64,000 bases of DNA from Alteraurantiacibacter aquimixticola (GTDB lineage Bacteria; Pseudomonadota; Alphaproteobacteria; Sphingomonadales; Sphingomonadaceae), in assembly GCF_004965515.1 (NCBI RefSeq), contig NZ_SSHH01000002.1, forward strand, positions 18,839 to 82,838, read 5' to 3'. Under the pieces are notes generated by a model. The model was given only the letters and a program-made list of their open reading frames with translations, was not told the DNA's origin and searched no databases. Shown piece by piece: positions 1-9,624 of the stretch (its first letter is position 1; each line of letters starts with the position of its first letter). A program made the position numbers and the translations under genes.

Positions 1-1
1 C

Positions 2-196
2 GGTGCCGAGCCTGTGGAGGAGGTCAGCATCGTCGGTTGCCTGTGCACCCCGCTCGACCGCTTGGCCGACAATGTGATGATGCCGCGCGCCGAGGTGGGA
101 GACCTTGTCGCGGTGTTCTGCGCAGGAGCCTATGGCGCTTCCGCCAGCCCCAGCGCCTTCCTGGGCCAGGGACCTGCGCGAGAGCTGCTGGTTTAA
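2..196 (+). CDS. PLP-dependent decarboxylase, exosortase-A-associated (C-terminal end only)
   Basis: Only the last 64 codons are in the window; the frame is open from base 2 and stops at TAA 194-196. The residues match the C-terminal barrel of fold-III PLP decarboxylases (ornithine/diaminopimelate decarboxylase type): a GCLCTPLD segment, where the Cys is the usual active-site residue from the partner subunit, then a GDLVAVFCAGAYG-like segment and a final SAFLG. In XrtA loci of other proteobacteria a decarboxylase of this type sits directly upstream of the polysaccharide export gene, as here. The substrate is unknown; a role in making an amino-sugar or amino-acid substituent is inference. Confidence 0.8.
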   Translation, partial: GAEPVEEVSIVGCLCTPLDRLADNVMMPRAEVGDLVAVFCAGAYGASASPSAFLGQGPARELLV

Positions 197-386
197 GGCT
201 TTGCCGCAAGTGCGTCCCTGATCGGGACAGCGCCTCCAAAACCCGCGAAATCCGGGCGTTTTGGGCCGAAAGACTAACGCATTGTTCACCCTTTCCCCAC
301 ACAAGGATCGGCGGATCCGCGGGTGGAGAATGTGTGGCGTTTGGCAGCGCCGCCCGTTCCTGCCCGAAACCCTTGAGGACGCGACA

Positions 387-1031
387 ATGCGATTGATATC
401 TGCTCTCCGCCTGCTGGCCGTGCTTTGCGGTTCGGCGCTGACGCTTGGCGGATGCGCGACCACCGGCGATGCACCTCAACTGGCCCCAGCGACCTTCGTC
501 GCGATGCAGGAAGGGCCGGGCGAGGAATATGTGATCGGCCCGCTGGACGAGCTGACGATCCATGTCTGGCGCAATGACGAGCTGGGTGCCGAAGTTCAGG
601 TACGACCCGATGGCCGCATCACCACGCCGCTGGTGTCGGACATGCCCGCCGTGGGCAAGACGCCGACCATGCTGGCGGAGGATATCCGCCTGCAGCTTTC
701 CCAATATATCGCCGATCCGCTGGTGACCGTGATCGTCAACCGCTTTGCCGGCACGTTCAGCCAGCAGATCCGCGTCGTCGGTGCGACCGAGCAGCCCGCA
801 TCGCTGCCCTATCGCGCCAACATGACGCTGCTCGACGCGATGATCGCTGTGGGCGGGCTGTCCGAATATGCATCGGGCAACCGCGCCAAGCTGATCCGCT
901 TCGATCGTACCACGGGCGGCCAGCAGGAATATGCGCTGCGCCTTGGCGACCTGCTGCGCAAGGGTGAGAGCGAGGCGAATGTGATGCTGATGCCGGGCGA
1001 TGTGATCATCATCCCGGAAAGCATGTTCTGA
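387..1031 (+). CDS. XrtA-system polysaccharide export lipoprotein (Wza/BexD type)
   Basis: A 214-residue outer-membrane export protein for the exopolysaccharide. The ATG at 387 is preceded by a GAGG ribosome site at 375-378 and gives a clean lipoprotein signal with lipobox LTLGGC around residue 24. The frame is open further upstream to 261, but that extension has no signal sequence. After the lipid anchor come the polysaccharide export domain (YVIGPLDELTIHVWRN, then RPDGRITTPLVSD) and a SLBB-like segment (IRVVGATEQPASLPY). It is short compared with Wza (about 380 residues), as is usual for the XrtA-linked family. The chain-length gene follows after 25 bases, so the two are probably co-transcribed. 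Confidence 0.9.
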   Translation: MRLISALRLLAVLCGSALTLGGCATTGDAPQLAPATFVAMQEGPGEEYVIGPLDELTIHVWRNDELGAEVQVRPDGRITTPLVSDMPAVGKTPTMLAEDIRLQLSQYIADPLVTVIVNRFAGTFSQQIRVVGATEQPASLPYRANMTLLDAMIAVGGLSEYASGNRAKLIRFDRTTGGQQEYALRLGDLLRKGESEANVMLMPGDVIIIPESMF

Positions 1032-1056
1032 GGCTGGCGGGCAGGGGGCGAACCAC

Positions 1057-2574
1057 TTGAACCAGCTTGTCGAGGAATTGCGCGCAGCGCTCTGGTCGGT
1101 GTGGAACCGGCGCTGGCTCGCCCTGGCCGTCGCCTGGGGCGTCTGCCTGCTGGGGTGGCTGGCGGTGGCGCTGATCCCCAATTCCTATGAATCGGAATCG
1201 CGCATCTTCGTGCAGCTGGACGATGTGCTGGCCGAGCAAATCGGTATCGGCGCGGCCAGTCGCCAGCGCGATATCGAGCGGGTGCGGCAGACGCTGGTTT
1301 CCTCGGTAAACCTCGAAAAGGTCGTCCGCTCCACGCGGCTTGGCGACACGATCACCAATGCAGGCCAGATGGAAGGCGCAATCACGCAGCTCGAAGACGA
1401 CATCACTGTCGTCTCGGAGGGTGCGAACCTGTTCGAGATCGCCGCCGTCAGTGGCCGCAGCGACCTCTCCGATGCAGAGAACGCGCAGCTGGCGCAGGTG
1501 ATCGTGCAGCGGATGATCGACATCTTCCGCGAGGAAAACCTTGGCGGAGCTCGCGGCGACATGCGCGAAACGCTGGATTTCATCAACGCCCAGCTGGAAC
1601 TGCGCCAGCGCGAACTGGAAGAGGCGGAGCAGCGCAGGTTGGAATTCGAAGCGCTGCATCCCGACCTGATCGGCGGAACCGCAGGCCTGCAGCAGGAACT
1701 CACCGCCACCCGTGCTGAATTGCGCAGCGTGGAGGCCGACCTTGCCGCGGCCGAAAGCGCACTGGCAGCTGTCGAGGGCCAGCTGTCCAGCACGCCGCGC
1801 ACCATGCTCACGCCCGGTTCGGGCGGCCCGCAGGCGGCGCTGGCACAAGCGGAGGCGATGCTGGCGCAATACCGCTCGCAAGGCCTGACCGACCAGCATC
1901 CGGACGTCGTTGCGCTCAACCGCCAGCTGGCGACCTTGCGCGAAAGGGCAGCAGCCGATGGCGGCGCGACCGGCACGCCCAACCCTGCCTACAGTTCGCT
2001 TGTCTCTATCCGCGCCGAGCGGCTTGCCAATGTGCAGGCGCTGGAATCGCGTGCGGCGGCTCTGCGCTCCGAAATTTCCAGCATCATGGACAGCCAGTCG
2101 CGCGAACCCGGCGTTTCCGCCGAGGCGCAGCGGATCACCCGCGATTACGACGTGCTGCGCGAGCAGTATGACCAGCTCCTCCAGGACCGGGAGCAACTCC
2201 GCCTGCGCGGGCAGGTGGAAAGCGAACGCAGCGCGATCCAGTTCGAAGTGGTCGATCCGCCGTCCACGCCGCGCACGCCCGCCGCACCGAACCGTCCGCT
2301 GCTGCTGGTGGCGGTGTTGATCCTCGGGCTGGGAGCAGGGGCAGGAACGGCTTTCGCGATGGGCAAGCTGGGTTCGACCTATGCCACTGCCAGCCAGCTG
2401 GAACGCGCCTTCGACCTGCCGGTGGTCGGCACGATTTCGCACACCGTCACCGAGACTGCACGTGCTCTGGAACGCCAGCGGCTGAAGTACTTCGCCGCCG
2501 CCGGAGGTGCTTTGGGCGCACTGTTCGTAATCCTGCTGGGCGTGGAATTCGTCCAGCGCGGAATGATCGCGTGA
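1057..2574 (+). CDS. XrtA-system polysaccharide chain-length determinant (Wzz family)
   Basis: A 505-residue inner-membrane co-polymerase expected to set the length of the exopolysaccharide and partner with the kinase encoded next. The start is TTG at 1057, behind a purine-rich GCAGGGGGCG stretch. It has an N-terminal membrane segment at about 19-40, a large periplasmic part with a long coiled coil at about 165-250, a second membrane segment at about 410-432 and a further hydrophobic stretch near 475-497. The kinase domain is encoded as a separate protein, as in most proteobacterial XrtA loci. Family assignment is firm; the polymer is unknown. Confidence 0.9.
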   Translation: MNQLVEELRAALWSVWNRRWLALAVAWGVCLLGWLAVALIPNSYESESRIFVQLDDVLAEQIGIGAASRQRDIERVRQTLVSSVNLEKVVRSTRLGDTITNAGQMEGAITQLEDDITVVSEGANLFEIAAVSGRSDLSDAENAQLAQVIVQRMIDIFREENLGGARGDMRETLDFINAQLELRQRELEEAEQRRLEFEALHPDLIGGTAGLQQELTATRAELRSVEADLAAAESALAAVEGQLSSTPRTMLTPGSGGPQAALAQAEAMLAQYRSQGLTDQHPDVVALNRQLATLRERAAADGGATGTPNPAYSSLVSIRAERLANVQALESRAAALRSEISSIMDSQSREPGVSAEAQRITRDYDVLREQYDQLLQDREQLRLRGQVESERSAIQFEVVDPPSTPRTPAAPNRPLLLVAVLILGLGAGAGTAFAMGKLGSTYATASQLERAFDLPVVGTISHTVTETARALERQRLKYFAAAGGALGALFVILLGVEFVQRGMIA

Positions 2575-2584
2575 GGGGGCTGGC

Positions 2585-3565
2585 ATGACCGAGCAGAGCA
2601 AGATCCCCGTACCCGGCAAGGGTGAAGGCAAGTCGCTATTCGAGCGTGCCGAAAGCATGTTCGGCGAGAAGGGCTACACGCCCGCTCCTGTGCCGAGAGA
2701 TCTGGCGCGCCCGGTCAACCGCAAGGTGGTGAAGCAGAAGCGGAGCGAGCCGGTTGCCCCTGCAGAAGCACCTGTCTCCGCCGAACCTGCCGCCACGCCG
2801 CAGCCCGCGCCCTTACCGGAACAGCCCCGCATCGCGCTGCCAGGCAATGCACATCCCGTCGATCGCGACGCGTTGACGCAGTATGGCCTGATCAACCCGG
2901 ATGGTCCGGTCACCGCGCTGCTCGAGGAATTCCGCATCGTGAAGCGCCAGCTGCTCAAGGCCGCGCGCGCCGATGCGAGCGGGCTCGCACGGCGCATCCT
3001 AGTCAGTTCCGCTTTGCCCGACGAAGGCAAGACCTTCTGCGCCGTGAACCTGGCGCTGGCCATGGCGGCCGAGCGCGATTGCGAAGTGATCCTGGTCGAT
3101 GCCGATGTCGCCAAGCCCTCGATCCTATCGCTCCTCGGCCTGCCCAAGGGTCCGGGCCTGATGGACGCGCTGGCCAATCCGGATGTCGCGATCGAGGATT
3201 GCGTGATCGCCACCGATATTGCCGGCCTGCATGTCCTGCCCGCCGGGAACCAGACGCATACGGACAGCGAATATCTCGCAGCCGCGCATACGGGCGAGGT
3301 GCTGTCCCGCCTGACACAGGGCGCGCCGGAGCGTGTGCTGATCTTCGATTCCCCGCCCGCGCTTGCAGCCTCTCCCGCGGCGGACCTTGCGCACCATGTG
3401 GGGCAGGCCCTTGTCGTCGCCCGTGCGGACAAGACCGGGCAGAGCGCATTGGAAGACGCGCTGACGCTGCTGTCGAACTGCCCCGACCTCAAGCTGTTGC
3501 TCAACGATGCACATTTCAGCCCCAGCGGTCGCCGCTTCGGGGCCTATTACGGTTATGGAGACTAG
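2585..3565 (+). CDS. XrtA-system tyrosine autokinase (CpsD/CapB family)
   Basis: A 326-residue cytoplasmic bacterial tyrosine kinase that would phosphorylate itself and control Wzz-linked polymerisation. Residues 1-90 are Pro/Ala-rich and probably disordered. The ATPase core then shows Walker A SSALPDEGKT (141-150), Walker A' ILVDADVA (169-176) and Walker B VLIFDSPPA (251-259). The tail ends in closely spaced tyrosines (Y321, Y322, Y324), the expected autophosphorylation cluster, though smaller than in many homologues. The gene lies 10 bases after the chain-length gene and just before the beta-barrel gene. Confidence 0.9.
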   Translation: MTEQSKIPVPGKGEGKSLFERAESMFGEKGYTPAPVPRDLARPVNRKVVKQKRSEPVAPAEAPVSAEPAATPQPAPLPEQPRIALPGNAHPVDRDALTQYGLINPDGPVTALLEEFRIVKRQLLKAARADASGLARRILVSSALPDEGKTFCAVNLALAMAAERDCEVILVDADVAKPSILSLLGLPKGPGLMDALANPDVAIEDCVIATDIAGLHVLPAGNQTHTDSEYLAAAHTGEVLSRLTQGAPERVLIFDSPPALAASPAADLAHHVGQALVVARADKTGQSALEDALTLLSNCPDLKLLLNDAHFSPSGRRFGAYYGYGD

Positions 3566-3569
3566 GGCG

Positions 3570-5204
3570 ATGGTCCGCACAATGCACCGATCGCTCTTGC
3601 TGGCCCTCGCGCTACTCGCGCCGCTGCCTGCGTTGGCTCAGGATGCTGCCGAACCCGAAGCCGTGCGCGGCAGCCGCGTGGATGTGCAGCCCTATATCGA
3701 GGCGGCGCAGGTCCTGACGGCGGAGCTTTCGCCGGGCGACGACGTGCTCACCTATACGCAGCTCGCCGCCGGCGTGGATGCCATGATCGCGGGCCGCAAC
3801 AGCGCGGCCTCGGCCTCGCTGCGCTATGAGCGGCGCATCGGCTATGGCGAGGTTTCGGACGGCGATACGATCACCGGCATTGCCCGTGGTTCGCTCGCCC
3901 TGGTGCCGCGCAGGCTGACTTTCGAGGCGGGCGCACTCGCATCGCAGGTACGTGTCGAAAGCGGCGGCGCCACCTCGCTCGGCGGGTTCGATGCCGACGA
4001 CAGCTCCACCAGCCAGATCTATTCGCTCTATGCCGGGCCGACGCTGCAGACCAATGTGGACGACCTGCTGGTCACAGGCGCCTATCGCATCGGCTACACC
4101 CGTGTCGAAGCGCCCGATGCCGTGGTGCTGACGCCGGGTGACGAGCCGGTGGACCTCTTCGACGATTCGGTAACGCAGCAAGCGACCATCCGCGCAGGCT
4201 TCGCGCCGGGCACGGTCCTACCCGTGGGCGTGGGTGTCGGGGCAGGGTGGAACCGGCAGGATGTGTCCAATCTGGACCAACGTATCGACGATCGGCATGT
4301 GCGCGCCGACGTGACCGTTCCGGTCTCCCGCACGCTCGCCCTGGTTGGCGGTGTGGGTTACGAGGAGGTGGAAGTGTCGAGCCGCGATGCGGTGCGCGAT
4401 ACCGATGGCATTCCGGTGATCGGCAGCGACGGACGCCTCGTCACGGATGAGAGCTCGCCGCGTGTCATCGCCTATGAGACCGACGGGCTGATCTGGGATG
4501 CAGGGATCATGTGGCGTCCCTCCCGCCGCACGTCGCTGCAGGCCATGGTGGGCCGCCGCTATGGTTCGACCACCTATACCGGATCGTTCTCCTATGCGCC
4601 GAATCCGCGCACCAGCCTGAATATCGGCGTTTACGACAATCTCACCGGTTTCGGCGGCGTATTGGCAGACAATCTCTCCAACCTGCCGACCGAGTTCGAG
4701 GCCGTTCGCAACATGCTGACCGGCGATCTTGGCGCGTGCGTTGCCTCGCTTGAGGGCAACACCTGCGCACTCGGCTCCTTTGGCTCTCTGCGCAGCGCGG
4801 TCTTCCGCAGCCGCGGGGTGACCGCCAGCCTCTCGCGCAGCAATGGCCGCACTTCTTACGGCATTGCCGGCGGATATGATCGCCGGGCCTATATCGCCGC
4901 CGCCGGTACCGCGCTGGAAGCTGTGGATGGCATTGTCGACGAGAATGTGTGGCTGGGCGCCTATGCCGGCCACCAGCTGGACCGCCGCTCCGGCATCGGG
5001 GCAAATGCCTATGTCAATTGGTTCGATAGTGGATTCGACAGCACTGGCACCGGCATGGGTTACAGCGCATCGCTTTCCTACAACCGCGAGATCATCGCCG
5101 GGCTGAGCGGCACCGCCGCCGTCGGCCTCGACGGGGTCGCGCGCGACGAACTGCCCGATTATTCCAACGCATCGGCCCTTGTCGGCCTTCGCTATTCATT
5201 CTGA
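3570..5204 (+). CDS. XrtA/PEP-CTERM-associated outer-membrane beta-barrel protein (TIGR03016-like)
   Basis: About 544 residues. ATG 3570 is chosen because GGAG at 3557-3560 precedes it by 9 bases; ATG 3555 and ATG 3582 are alternatives. The protein starts with a signal peptide (hydrophobic LLLALALLAPLP, cleavage after ALA before QD) and continues as alternating amphipathic strands rich in Gly, Ser, Thr and Tyr, ending in a terminal aromatic (LVGLRYSF), the normal C-terminal signature of outer-membrane barrels. Members of this family are found with exosortase A in proteobacteria. It may be the outer-membrane pore or a surface component for the polymer; that role is inference. Confidence 0.8.
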   Translation: MVRTMHRSLLLALALLAPLPALAQDAAEPEAVRGSRVDVQPYIEAAQVLTAELSPGDDVLTYTQLAAGVDAMIAGRNSAASASLRYERRIGYGEVSDGDTITGIARGSLALVPRRLTFEAGALASQVRVESGGATSLGGFDADDSSTSQIYSLYAGPTLQTNVDDLLVTGAYRIGYTRVEAPDAVVLTPGDEPVDLFDDSVTQQATIRAGFAPGTVLPVGVGVGAGWNRQDVSNLDQRIDDRHVRADVTVPVSRTLALVGGVGYEEVEVSSRDAVRDTDGIPVIGSDGRLVTDESSPRVIAYETDGLIWDAGIMWRPSRRTSLQAMVGRRYGSTTYTGSFSYAPNPRTSLNIGVYDNLTGFGGVLADNLSNLPTEFEAVRNMLTGDLGACVASLEGNTCALGSFGSLRSAVFRSRGVTASLSRSNGRTSYGIAGGYDRRAYIAAAGTALEAVDGIVDENVWLGAYAGHQLDRRSGIGANAYVNWFDSGFDSTGTGMGYSASLSYNREIIAGLSGTAAVGLDGVARDELPDYSNASALVGLRYSF

Positions 5205-5230
5205 CGGGTCCAACCGAGGAGCGCAGACCC

Positions 5231-6391
5231 ATGTTCGAGAACTTCTACGGCCTCACCGGCAAGCCTTTCCAGCTGACGCCCGATCCGGAATTCTACTTCC
5301 GTTCGATCACCCACCGCAAGGCGCTTTCCTATCTCGGATACGGCCTGGCGCAGGGTGAGGGCTTCATCGTCATCACCGGCGAGGTGGGCGCCGGCAAGTC
5401 CACGCTGGTCGCCCATATGGTCGCCAGCATCGATCCGTCGCAGGTGACAGTGGCGCAGGTCGTCACCAGCAAGCTGGACGAGGAAGAGATCGTCCATGTG
5501 GTGGCGCAGGCCTTCGGCCTCGACATCGAGGGGCATGACAAGGCGAGCGCGCTGGGCGCGATCGAGAGCCTGCTGCATGAAGAGGCCCGCGAAGGCCGCC
5601 GCTGCCTGCTGGTGGTGGACGAATCGCAGAACCTTTCGGTGAAGGCGCTGGAGGAGCTGCGCATGCTCTCCAACTTCCAGCTCGGCAGCCACCCGCTCTT
5701 GCAGACCATGCTGCTGGGCCAGCCTGAATTCCGCATCACCCTGCAGAGCGATCCAAACCTCGAACAGCTGCGCCAGCGAGTGATCGCAGCGCATCACCTC
5801 GAACCGATGCAGCAAGGCGAGATCGAGCCTTACATCACTCACCGCCTCCAACGCGTGGGCTGGAAGGGGAACCCGTCCTTCGACCAGCGCGTGTTTGCCG
5901 GGATGTTCGAGGCATCGGGCGGCATTCCGCGCCGCGTCAACCAGATCGCCAACCGCCTGCTGCTGCTGGGCGCGGTGGAGCAACGCTCGCGCATCGATGA
6001 CGCGATGCTGAAGGCCGTCCTGGCCGAAATGGAGGACGAGAAGGCCCTGCCGGATACTTCGGAGAAAGCGCCCGAAGCCGTGGCAGCGGCCGCAGCTCCC
6101 GAAGTCGCACCTGCGGCGCCCATGGTGCCCGGCTTCTCAATGGAAGAGGTCGAGAAGATGCTGGCCGCGCGCGATGCGCAGATCGCGGAATTGCAGCAGG
6201 CCGTGGTGGAACTCTCGAACCATCAGGACGAGGCGATTGCCGCTGCCGTCCGCCCGGAGCTCCAGGCCATGCAGGAACAGATCGCCCGCCTTGAAGCGAA
6301 GAGCTTCGAGCAGGAGCGCACGATCCGCCAGACCCTGACCATGCTGATCGAGTGGATCGAGGGCGAAATGGACGAGACCAAGGCGGCCTGA
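5231..6391 (+). CDS. XrtA/PEP-CTERM-associated ATPase (GspA/ExeA-like AAA)
   Basis: A 386-residue AAA ATPase of the type found with exosortase A (TIGR03015-like), related to the general-secretion ATPase ExeA/GspA. It begins MFENFYGLTGKPFQLTPDP, shared by ExeA-like proteins. Walker A is GEVGAGKS (50-57) and Walker B is LLVVDESQ, with D130/E131 as acidic residues. After the ATPase (to about residue 270) an Ala/Pro-rich linker leads to a predicted coiled coil (about 300-380) rich in Glu, Gln and Leu. Start ATG 5231 has GAGGAG at 5216-5221. It probably energises assembly of the export machine; the exact partner is unknown. Confidence 0.88.
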   Translation: MFENFYGLTGKPFQLTPDPEFYFRSITHRKALSYLGYGLAQGEGFIVITGEVGAGKSTLVAHMVASIDPSQVTVAQVVTSKLDEEEIVHVVAQAFGLDIEGHDKASALGAIESLLHEEAREGRRCLLVVDESQNLSVKALEELRMLSNFQLGSHPLLQTMLLGQPEFRITLQSDPNLEQLRQRVIAAHHLEPMQQGEIEPYITHRLQRVGWKGNPSFDQRVFAGMFEASGGIPRRVNQIANRLLLLGAVEQRSRIDDAMLKAVLAEMEDEKALPDTSEKAPEAVAAAAAPEVAPAAPMVPGFSMEEVEKMLAARDAQIAELQQAVVELSNHQDEAIAAAVRPELQAMQEQIARLEAKSFEQERTIRQTLTMLIEWIEGEMDETKAA

Positions 6392-6419
6392 CGCCCCGCG
6401 ACTGAGGAATAATCGTACC

Positions 6420-7331
6420 GTGGTGGATGCCATCGAGCTGCAGACCAAGCCGGACCAGGATAGGGACCAGCGCATCGTCAACGGCCTGTCGGTCGATGTC
6501 GAGGACTGGTTCCAGGTGGGCGCGTTCGAGGATGTGATCGAGCGCGGCGACTGGGCCGGGCTGGATGACCGCGTCGATCGCAATGTTCGCGAAATTCTCG
6601 ATCTGTTCGACGAGGCCGAGGCCAGCGCCACCTTCTTCACGCTGGGCTGGGTCGCCAAACGGCACGGGACGCTGCTGCGCGAAGTGGCCGAGCGCGGGCA
6701 CGAGATCGCCAGCCATGGCTGGGACCATCGCCGCGTCCATACGATGACCCGCACCGAATTCGCCGAGGATATCCGCAAGGCGCGCACCGAGATCGAGGAT
6801 GCCAGCGGTACGCGGGTCACCGGCTATCGCGCGCCCAGCTTTTCCATCGACCAACGCACACCGTGGGCATTCATGGAGTTGGTGGAGCAGGGCTATACCT
6901 ATTCCTCCAGCGTCGCGCCGGTCGCGCATGACCATTATGGCTGGCCCGAGGCACCGCGCTTCGCCTTCCAGCCCTTGCCCTGGGCGGACCTGATGGAGAT
7001 TCCGGTGACCACCGCCATGTTCGGCGGCAAGCGCCTTGCGGCAGGCGGCGGCGGCTTCTTCCGCGTGCTCCCCTATGGCTTCTCGCGATGGGCGATCCGG
7101 CAGGTGAACCGCCGCGAGGGGCGACCGGCGGTGTTCTATTTCCATCCGTGGGAAATCGATCCCGGTCAGCCACGCGTGGCTGGTGCGCCGATCAAGTCGC
7201 GCCTGCGGCATTACACCAATCTAGACAAGATGGCCCCCAAGCTCCGCCAGCTGATCCATGAATTCGCATGGGGCCGGATGGACGTGATCGCCCATCGCGA
7301 ACGCAACCGGGTGGAAGCCGAGGCCGCGTGA
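6420..7331 (+). CDS. XrtA-system polysaccharide deacetylase (NodB fold)
   Basis: A 303-residue carbohydrate esterase of the family-4 type, expected to remove N-acetyl groups from the exopolysaccharide. Visible motifs are LSVDVEDWFQV near residue 23 (the metal-site aspartate motif in the form used by PEP-CTERM-linked deacetylases), SHGWDHRRVH near 98-107 (metal histidines) and GYRAPSFSID near 137-146. No signal peptide is seen. The start is GTG 6420 (a second GTG follows at once), with GAGG at 6404-6407. Its stop overlaps the GTG start of the FemAB gene, so the two are translationally coupled. Confidence 0.88.
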   Translation: MVDAIELQTKPDQDRDQRIVNGLSVDVEDWFQVGAFEDVIERGDWAGLDDRVDRNVREILDLFDEAEASATFFTLGWVAKRHGTLLREVAERGHEIASHGWDHRRVHTMTRTEFAEDIRKARTEIEDASGTRVTGYRAPSFSIDQRTPWAFMELVEQGYTYSSSVAPVAHDHYGWPEAPRFAFQPLPWADLMEIPVTTAMFGGKRLAAGGGGFFRVLPYGFSRWAIRQVNRREGRPAVFYFHPWEIDPGQPRVAGAPIKSRLRHYTNLDKMAPKLRQLIHEFAWGRMDVIAHRERNRVEAEAA

Positions 7332-8383
7332 ATGCGCCCTTTGCCCTCCCGGCCCGCATGCGTGTGGCGGACCTCTCGCAAGCAGAAGAGGTCGCGCGGA
7401 TAGAGGCCTTTGTCTTCGGTCAGGGCGGCTCGATCTTCCATCGCCCCGCATGGCTCCATGCGGTGGAGGAAGGCACGGGCAATCGCGCGCTGGGCCTTGT
7501 TGCCGAGCGTGGCGGAGAGATCGCCGGATGGCTGCCGCTCACCGAAGTCCATTCTGCGATTTTCGGCCGCATGCTCGCATCGAGCGGTTTTGCCGTGGGC
7601 GGCGGGGCGCTGGCGGCGGACCCCATGTGTTCGCTGGAGCTGTGCCGCGCGGCGGAGGAACTGGCCGTGCGGCGTAACTGTACGACCATCGAACTGCGCG
7701 GCGGCCTCGCGCCTGAGGGATGGGACGAGCGTACGGACAGCCATTGCGGGTTCGTCTGCGAACTGGCCGAGGATGAGCAGGCGCAATTGCTCGCCATCCC
7801 GCGCAAGCAGCGCGCCGAGGTTCGCAAGGGCCTGCAGAACGGGCTACGCGTCAGCATCGGCACGTCCGAAGCCGACCGCGAAGCGCACTATGCCATCTAC
7901 GCCGAAAGCGTCCGCAATCTCGGTACGCCTGTCTTCCCGCGCGCGTTATTCGATGCGGTGCTCGACGGTCTGGATGCCGATATCTTGACTGTGAGCCACG
8001 AAGGCCGCCCGGTGGCGAGCGTGCTCTCGCTCCACCATGATGGCGCGGTGATGCCCTATTGGGGCGGAGGCACGCTTGCAGCACGGCACCTTCGCGCCAA
8101 TGACGTGATGTACTTCGCGCTGATGAACCATGCGCGCATTCGCGGTTGCACCCACTTCGATTTCGGGCGCAGCAAGACGGGCAGCGGTGCCTTCAGCTTC
8201 AAAAGGAACTGGGGGTTCGAGCCACAGCCGCTCACCTATGCCAGCTGGACCGCGCCGGGAGCGGCGAAGCGCGACGCCGATCCGAACAGCGATCGGCACG
8301 CCGCGCGCATCGCCGCATGGCAGCACCTGCCGCTGGGGATCGCCAATTGCCTCGGCCCCATCATCGCGCGCGGGCTGGGCTAG
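7328..8383 (+). CDS. FemAB-like acyltransferase, XrtA/PEP-CTERM system
   Basis: A 351-residue GNAT-fold protein of the FemAB type found with exosortase A (TIGR03019-like). I start it at GTG 7328, which overlaps the deacetylase stop by four bases; the frame is open to 7268 but would then overlap further. The pattern RKQRAEVRKGLQNG and the C-terminal FDFGRSKTGSGAFSFKRNWG segment are typical of the family. Relatives transfer aminoacyl groups to peptidoglycan. In these loci the likely role is to acylate the polysaccharide with an amino acid, possibly one made by the decarboxylase and amidotransferase here; that is inference. Confidence 0.85.
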   Translation: MNAPFALPARMRVADLSQAEEVARIEAFVFGQGGSIFHRPAWLHAVEEGTGNRALGLVAERGGEIAGWLPLTEVHSAIFGRMLASSGFAVGGGALAADPMCSLELCRAAEELAVRRNCTTIELRGGLAPEGWDERTDSHCGFVCELAEDEQAQLLAIPRKQRAEVRKGLQNGLRVSIGTSEADREAHYAIYAESVRNLGTPVFPRALFDAVLDGLDADILTVSHEGRPVASVLSLHHDGAVMPYWGGGTLAARHLRANDVMYFALMNHARIRGCTHFDFGRSKTGSGAFSFKRNWGFEPQPLTYASWTAPGAAKRDADPNSDRHAARIAAWQHLPLGIANCLGPIIARGLG

Positions 8384-8388
8384 GGCGG

Positions 8389-9624
8389 ATGCCGGGCTCG
8401 GACATCCTCTTCCTGGCACATCGCCTGCCATTCCCGCCCGATCGCGGGGACCGTATCCGTTCGTGCCATGTACTGCAGGCTCTGGCGCAACTGGCTCCCG
8501 TCCACGTCGGCTGCTTCGCCGATAGTGAGGAGGACGCAGCCTATGGTGCTGAGCTCGACAAGGTGGCGCAGAGCAGCTGTGTTGTCCGAAAATCCAAGCC
8601 GCTGCCCATGGCTGGCATCGAAGCCCTTCTTCGCGGGGAGCCAGTCAGCCTTTCCGCCTATCGCAGCAACGAGCTTTCGCGCTGGGTCGACAGGATGCTT
8701 TCCGGCGGCCGCATCGGCGCGATCTACGTTTTCTCCGGCCAGATGGGACAATTCGTGCCCGCCAGCTGGAAAGGCCGCCTGGTCGTCGACCTGGTCGATG
8801 TCGATTCCGCGAAGTTCGAGGAATATGCACGCGATCCTATGCCGTACCGGCGCTGGCTCTTTCGCCGCGAAGCCCGCCTGCTGTCGCGCGAGGAGGCAAG
8901 GCTTGCCGCACGCGCCGACCACACGCTTCTGGTGAGCGAGCCGGAAGCAGAACTCTTCGCCTCCCGCGCACCCGATGCCCGGAACATCCGCGCCATGGGC
9001 AATGGCATCGATACCGTGCGTTTCGCACCCGATTCCGTGGATCCGACGCCCGAGATGAAGGGGAAGGGGCCGCACCTGCTCTTCACCGGGCAGATGGACT
9101 ACCCGCCCAATATCACCGCTGTGACCCGCATGGCGCGCGAAATCATGCCGCTGATCCAGTTGCGATATCCGCAGGCGCAATTCCACATCGTCGGCCGCGC
9201 GCCCACGCCCGCCGTGCTCGCACTGGCTCTGCAATCGGGGTGCCATGTGCACGGCGCAGTGCCCGATATCCGGCCCTGGCTGCGTGCAGCCGACGTGGCC
9301 GTCGCCCCACTCACCCTTGCGCGCGGAGTGCAGAACAAGGTGCTGCAGGCGATGGCAATGGCGAAGCCCGTTGTCGCCAGCCCGCAAGCCGCGACCGGCA
9401 TCGCGGCGGAGGACGGCAAACAGATTGTCGTTGCGGGAGACAACCGGCAGTTCGCAGTGCGCACGATCACCCTTCTCGAAAGACCGGAGCGCGCGAGGGC
9501 CATCGGAACCGCCGCCCGCGAATTTGTCGAGTCGCAACAAGGGTGGCCCGCCATGCTGGCCGAGCTCCCCGGACTGATGGGCTGCGACGGGAAGGGGACG
9601 GAGGGATCGCGCAATGCCGCTTGA
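8389..9624 (+). CDS. XrtA-system glycosyltransferase (GT4 fold, TIGR03087-like)
   Basis: A 411-residue GT-B glycosyltransferase. ATG 8389 follows AGGGCGG and starts MPGSDILFLAHRLPFPPDRG, the conserved opening of the PEP-CTERM-linked GT family; the frame is open further upstream but overlaps the FemAB gene. The C-terminal nucleotide-sugar domain shows HLLFTGQMDYPPN and then a region ending KVLQAMAMAKPVVASPQAA, where GT4 enzymes bind the donor. The gene overlaps the exosortase start by 11 bases. Donor and acceptor sugars cannot be read from the sequence. Confidence 0.87.
   Translation: MPGSDILFLAHRLPFPPDRGDRIRSCHVLQALAQLAPVHVGCFADSEEDAAYGAELDKVAQSSCVVRKSKPLPMAGIEALLRGEPVSLSAYRSNELSRWVDRMLSGGRIGAIYVFSGQMGQFVPASWKGRLVVDLVDVDSAKFEEYARDPMPYRRWLFRREARLLSREEARLAARADHTLLVSEPEAELFASRAPDARNIRAMGNGIDTVRFAPDSVDPTPEMKGKGPHLLFTGQMDYPPNITAVTRMAREIMPLIQLRYPQAQFHIVGRAPTPAVLALALQSGCHVHGAVPDIRPWLRAADVAVAPLTLARGVQNKVLQAMAMAKPVVASPQAATGIAAEDGKQIVVAGDNRQFAVRTITLLERPERARAIGTAAREFVESQQGWPAMLAELPGLMGCDGKGTEGSRNAA

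Noticed and set aside
236..263. Hairpin of CCAAAAC/GTTTTGG arms after the decarboxylase gene
   Set aside because: Stem has a bulge and no U-tract follows; a weak terminator is possible but not supported.
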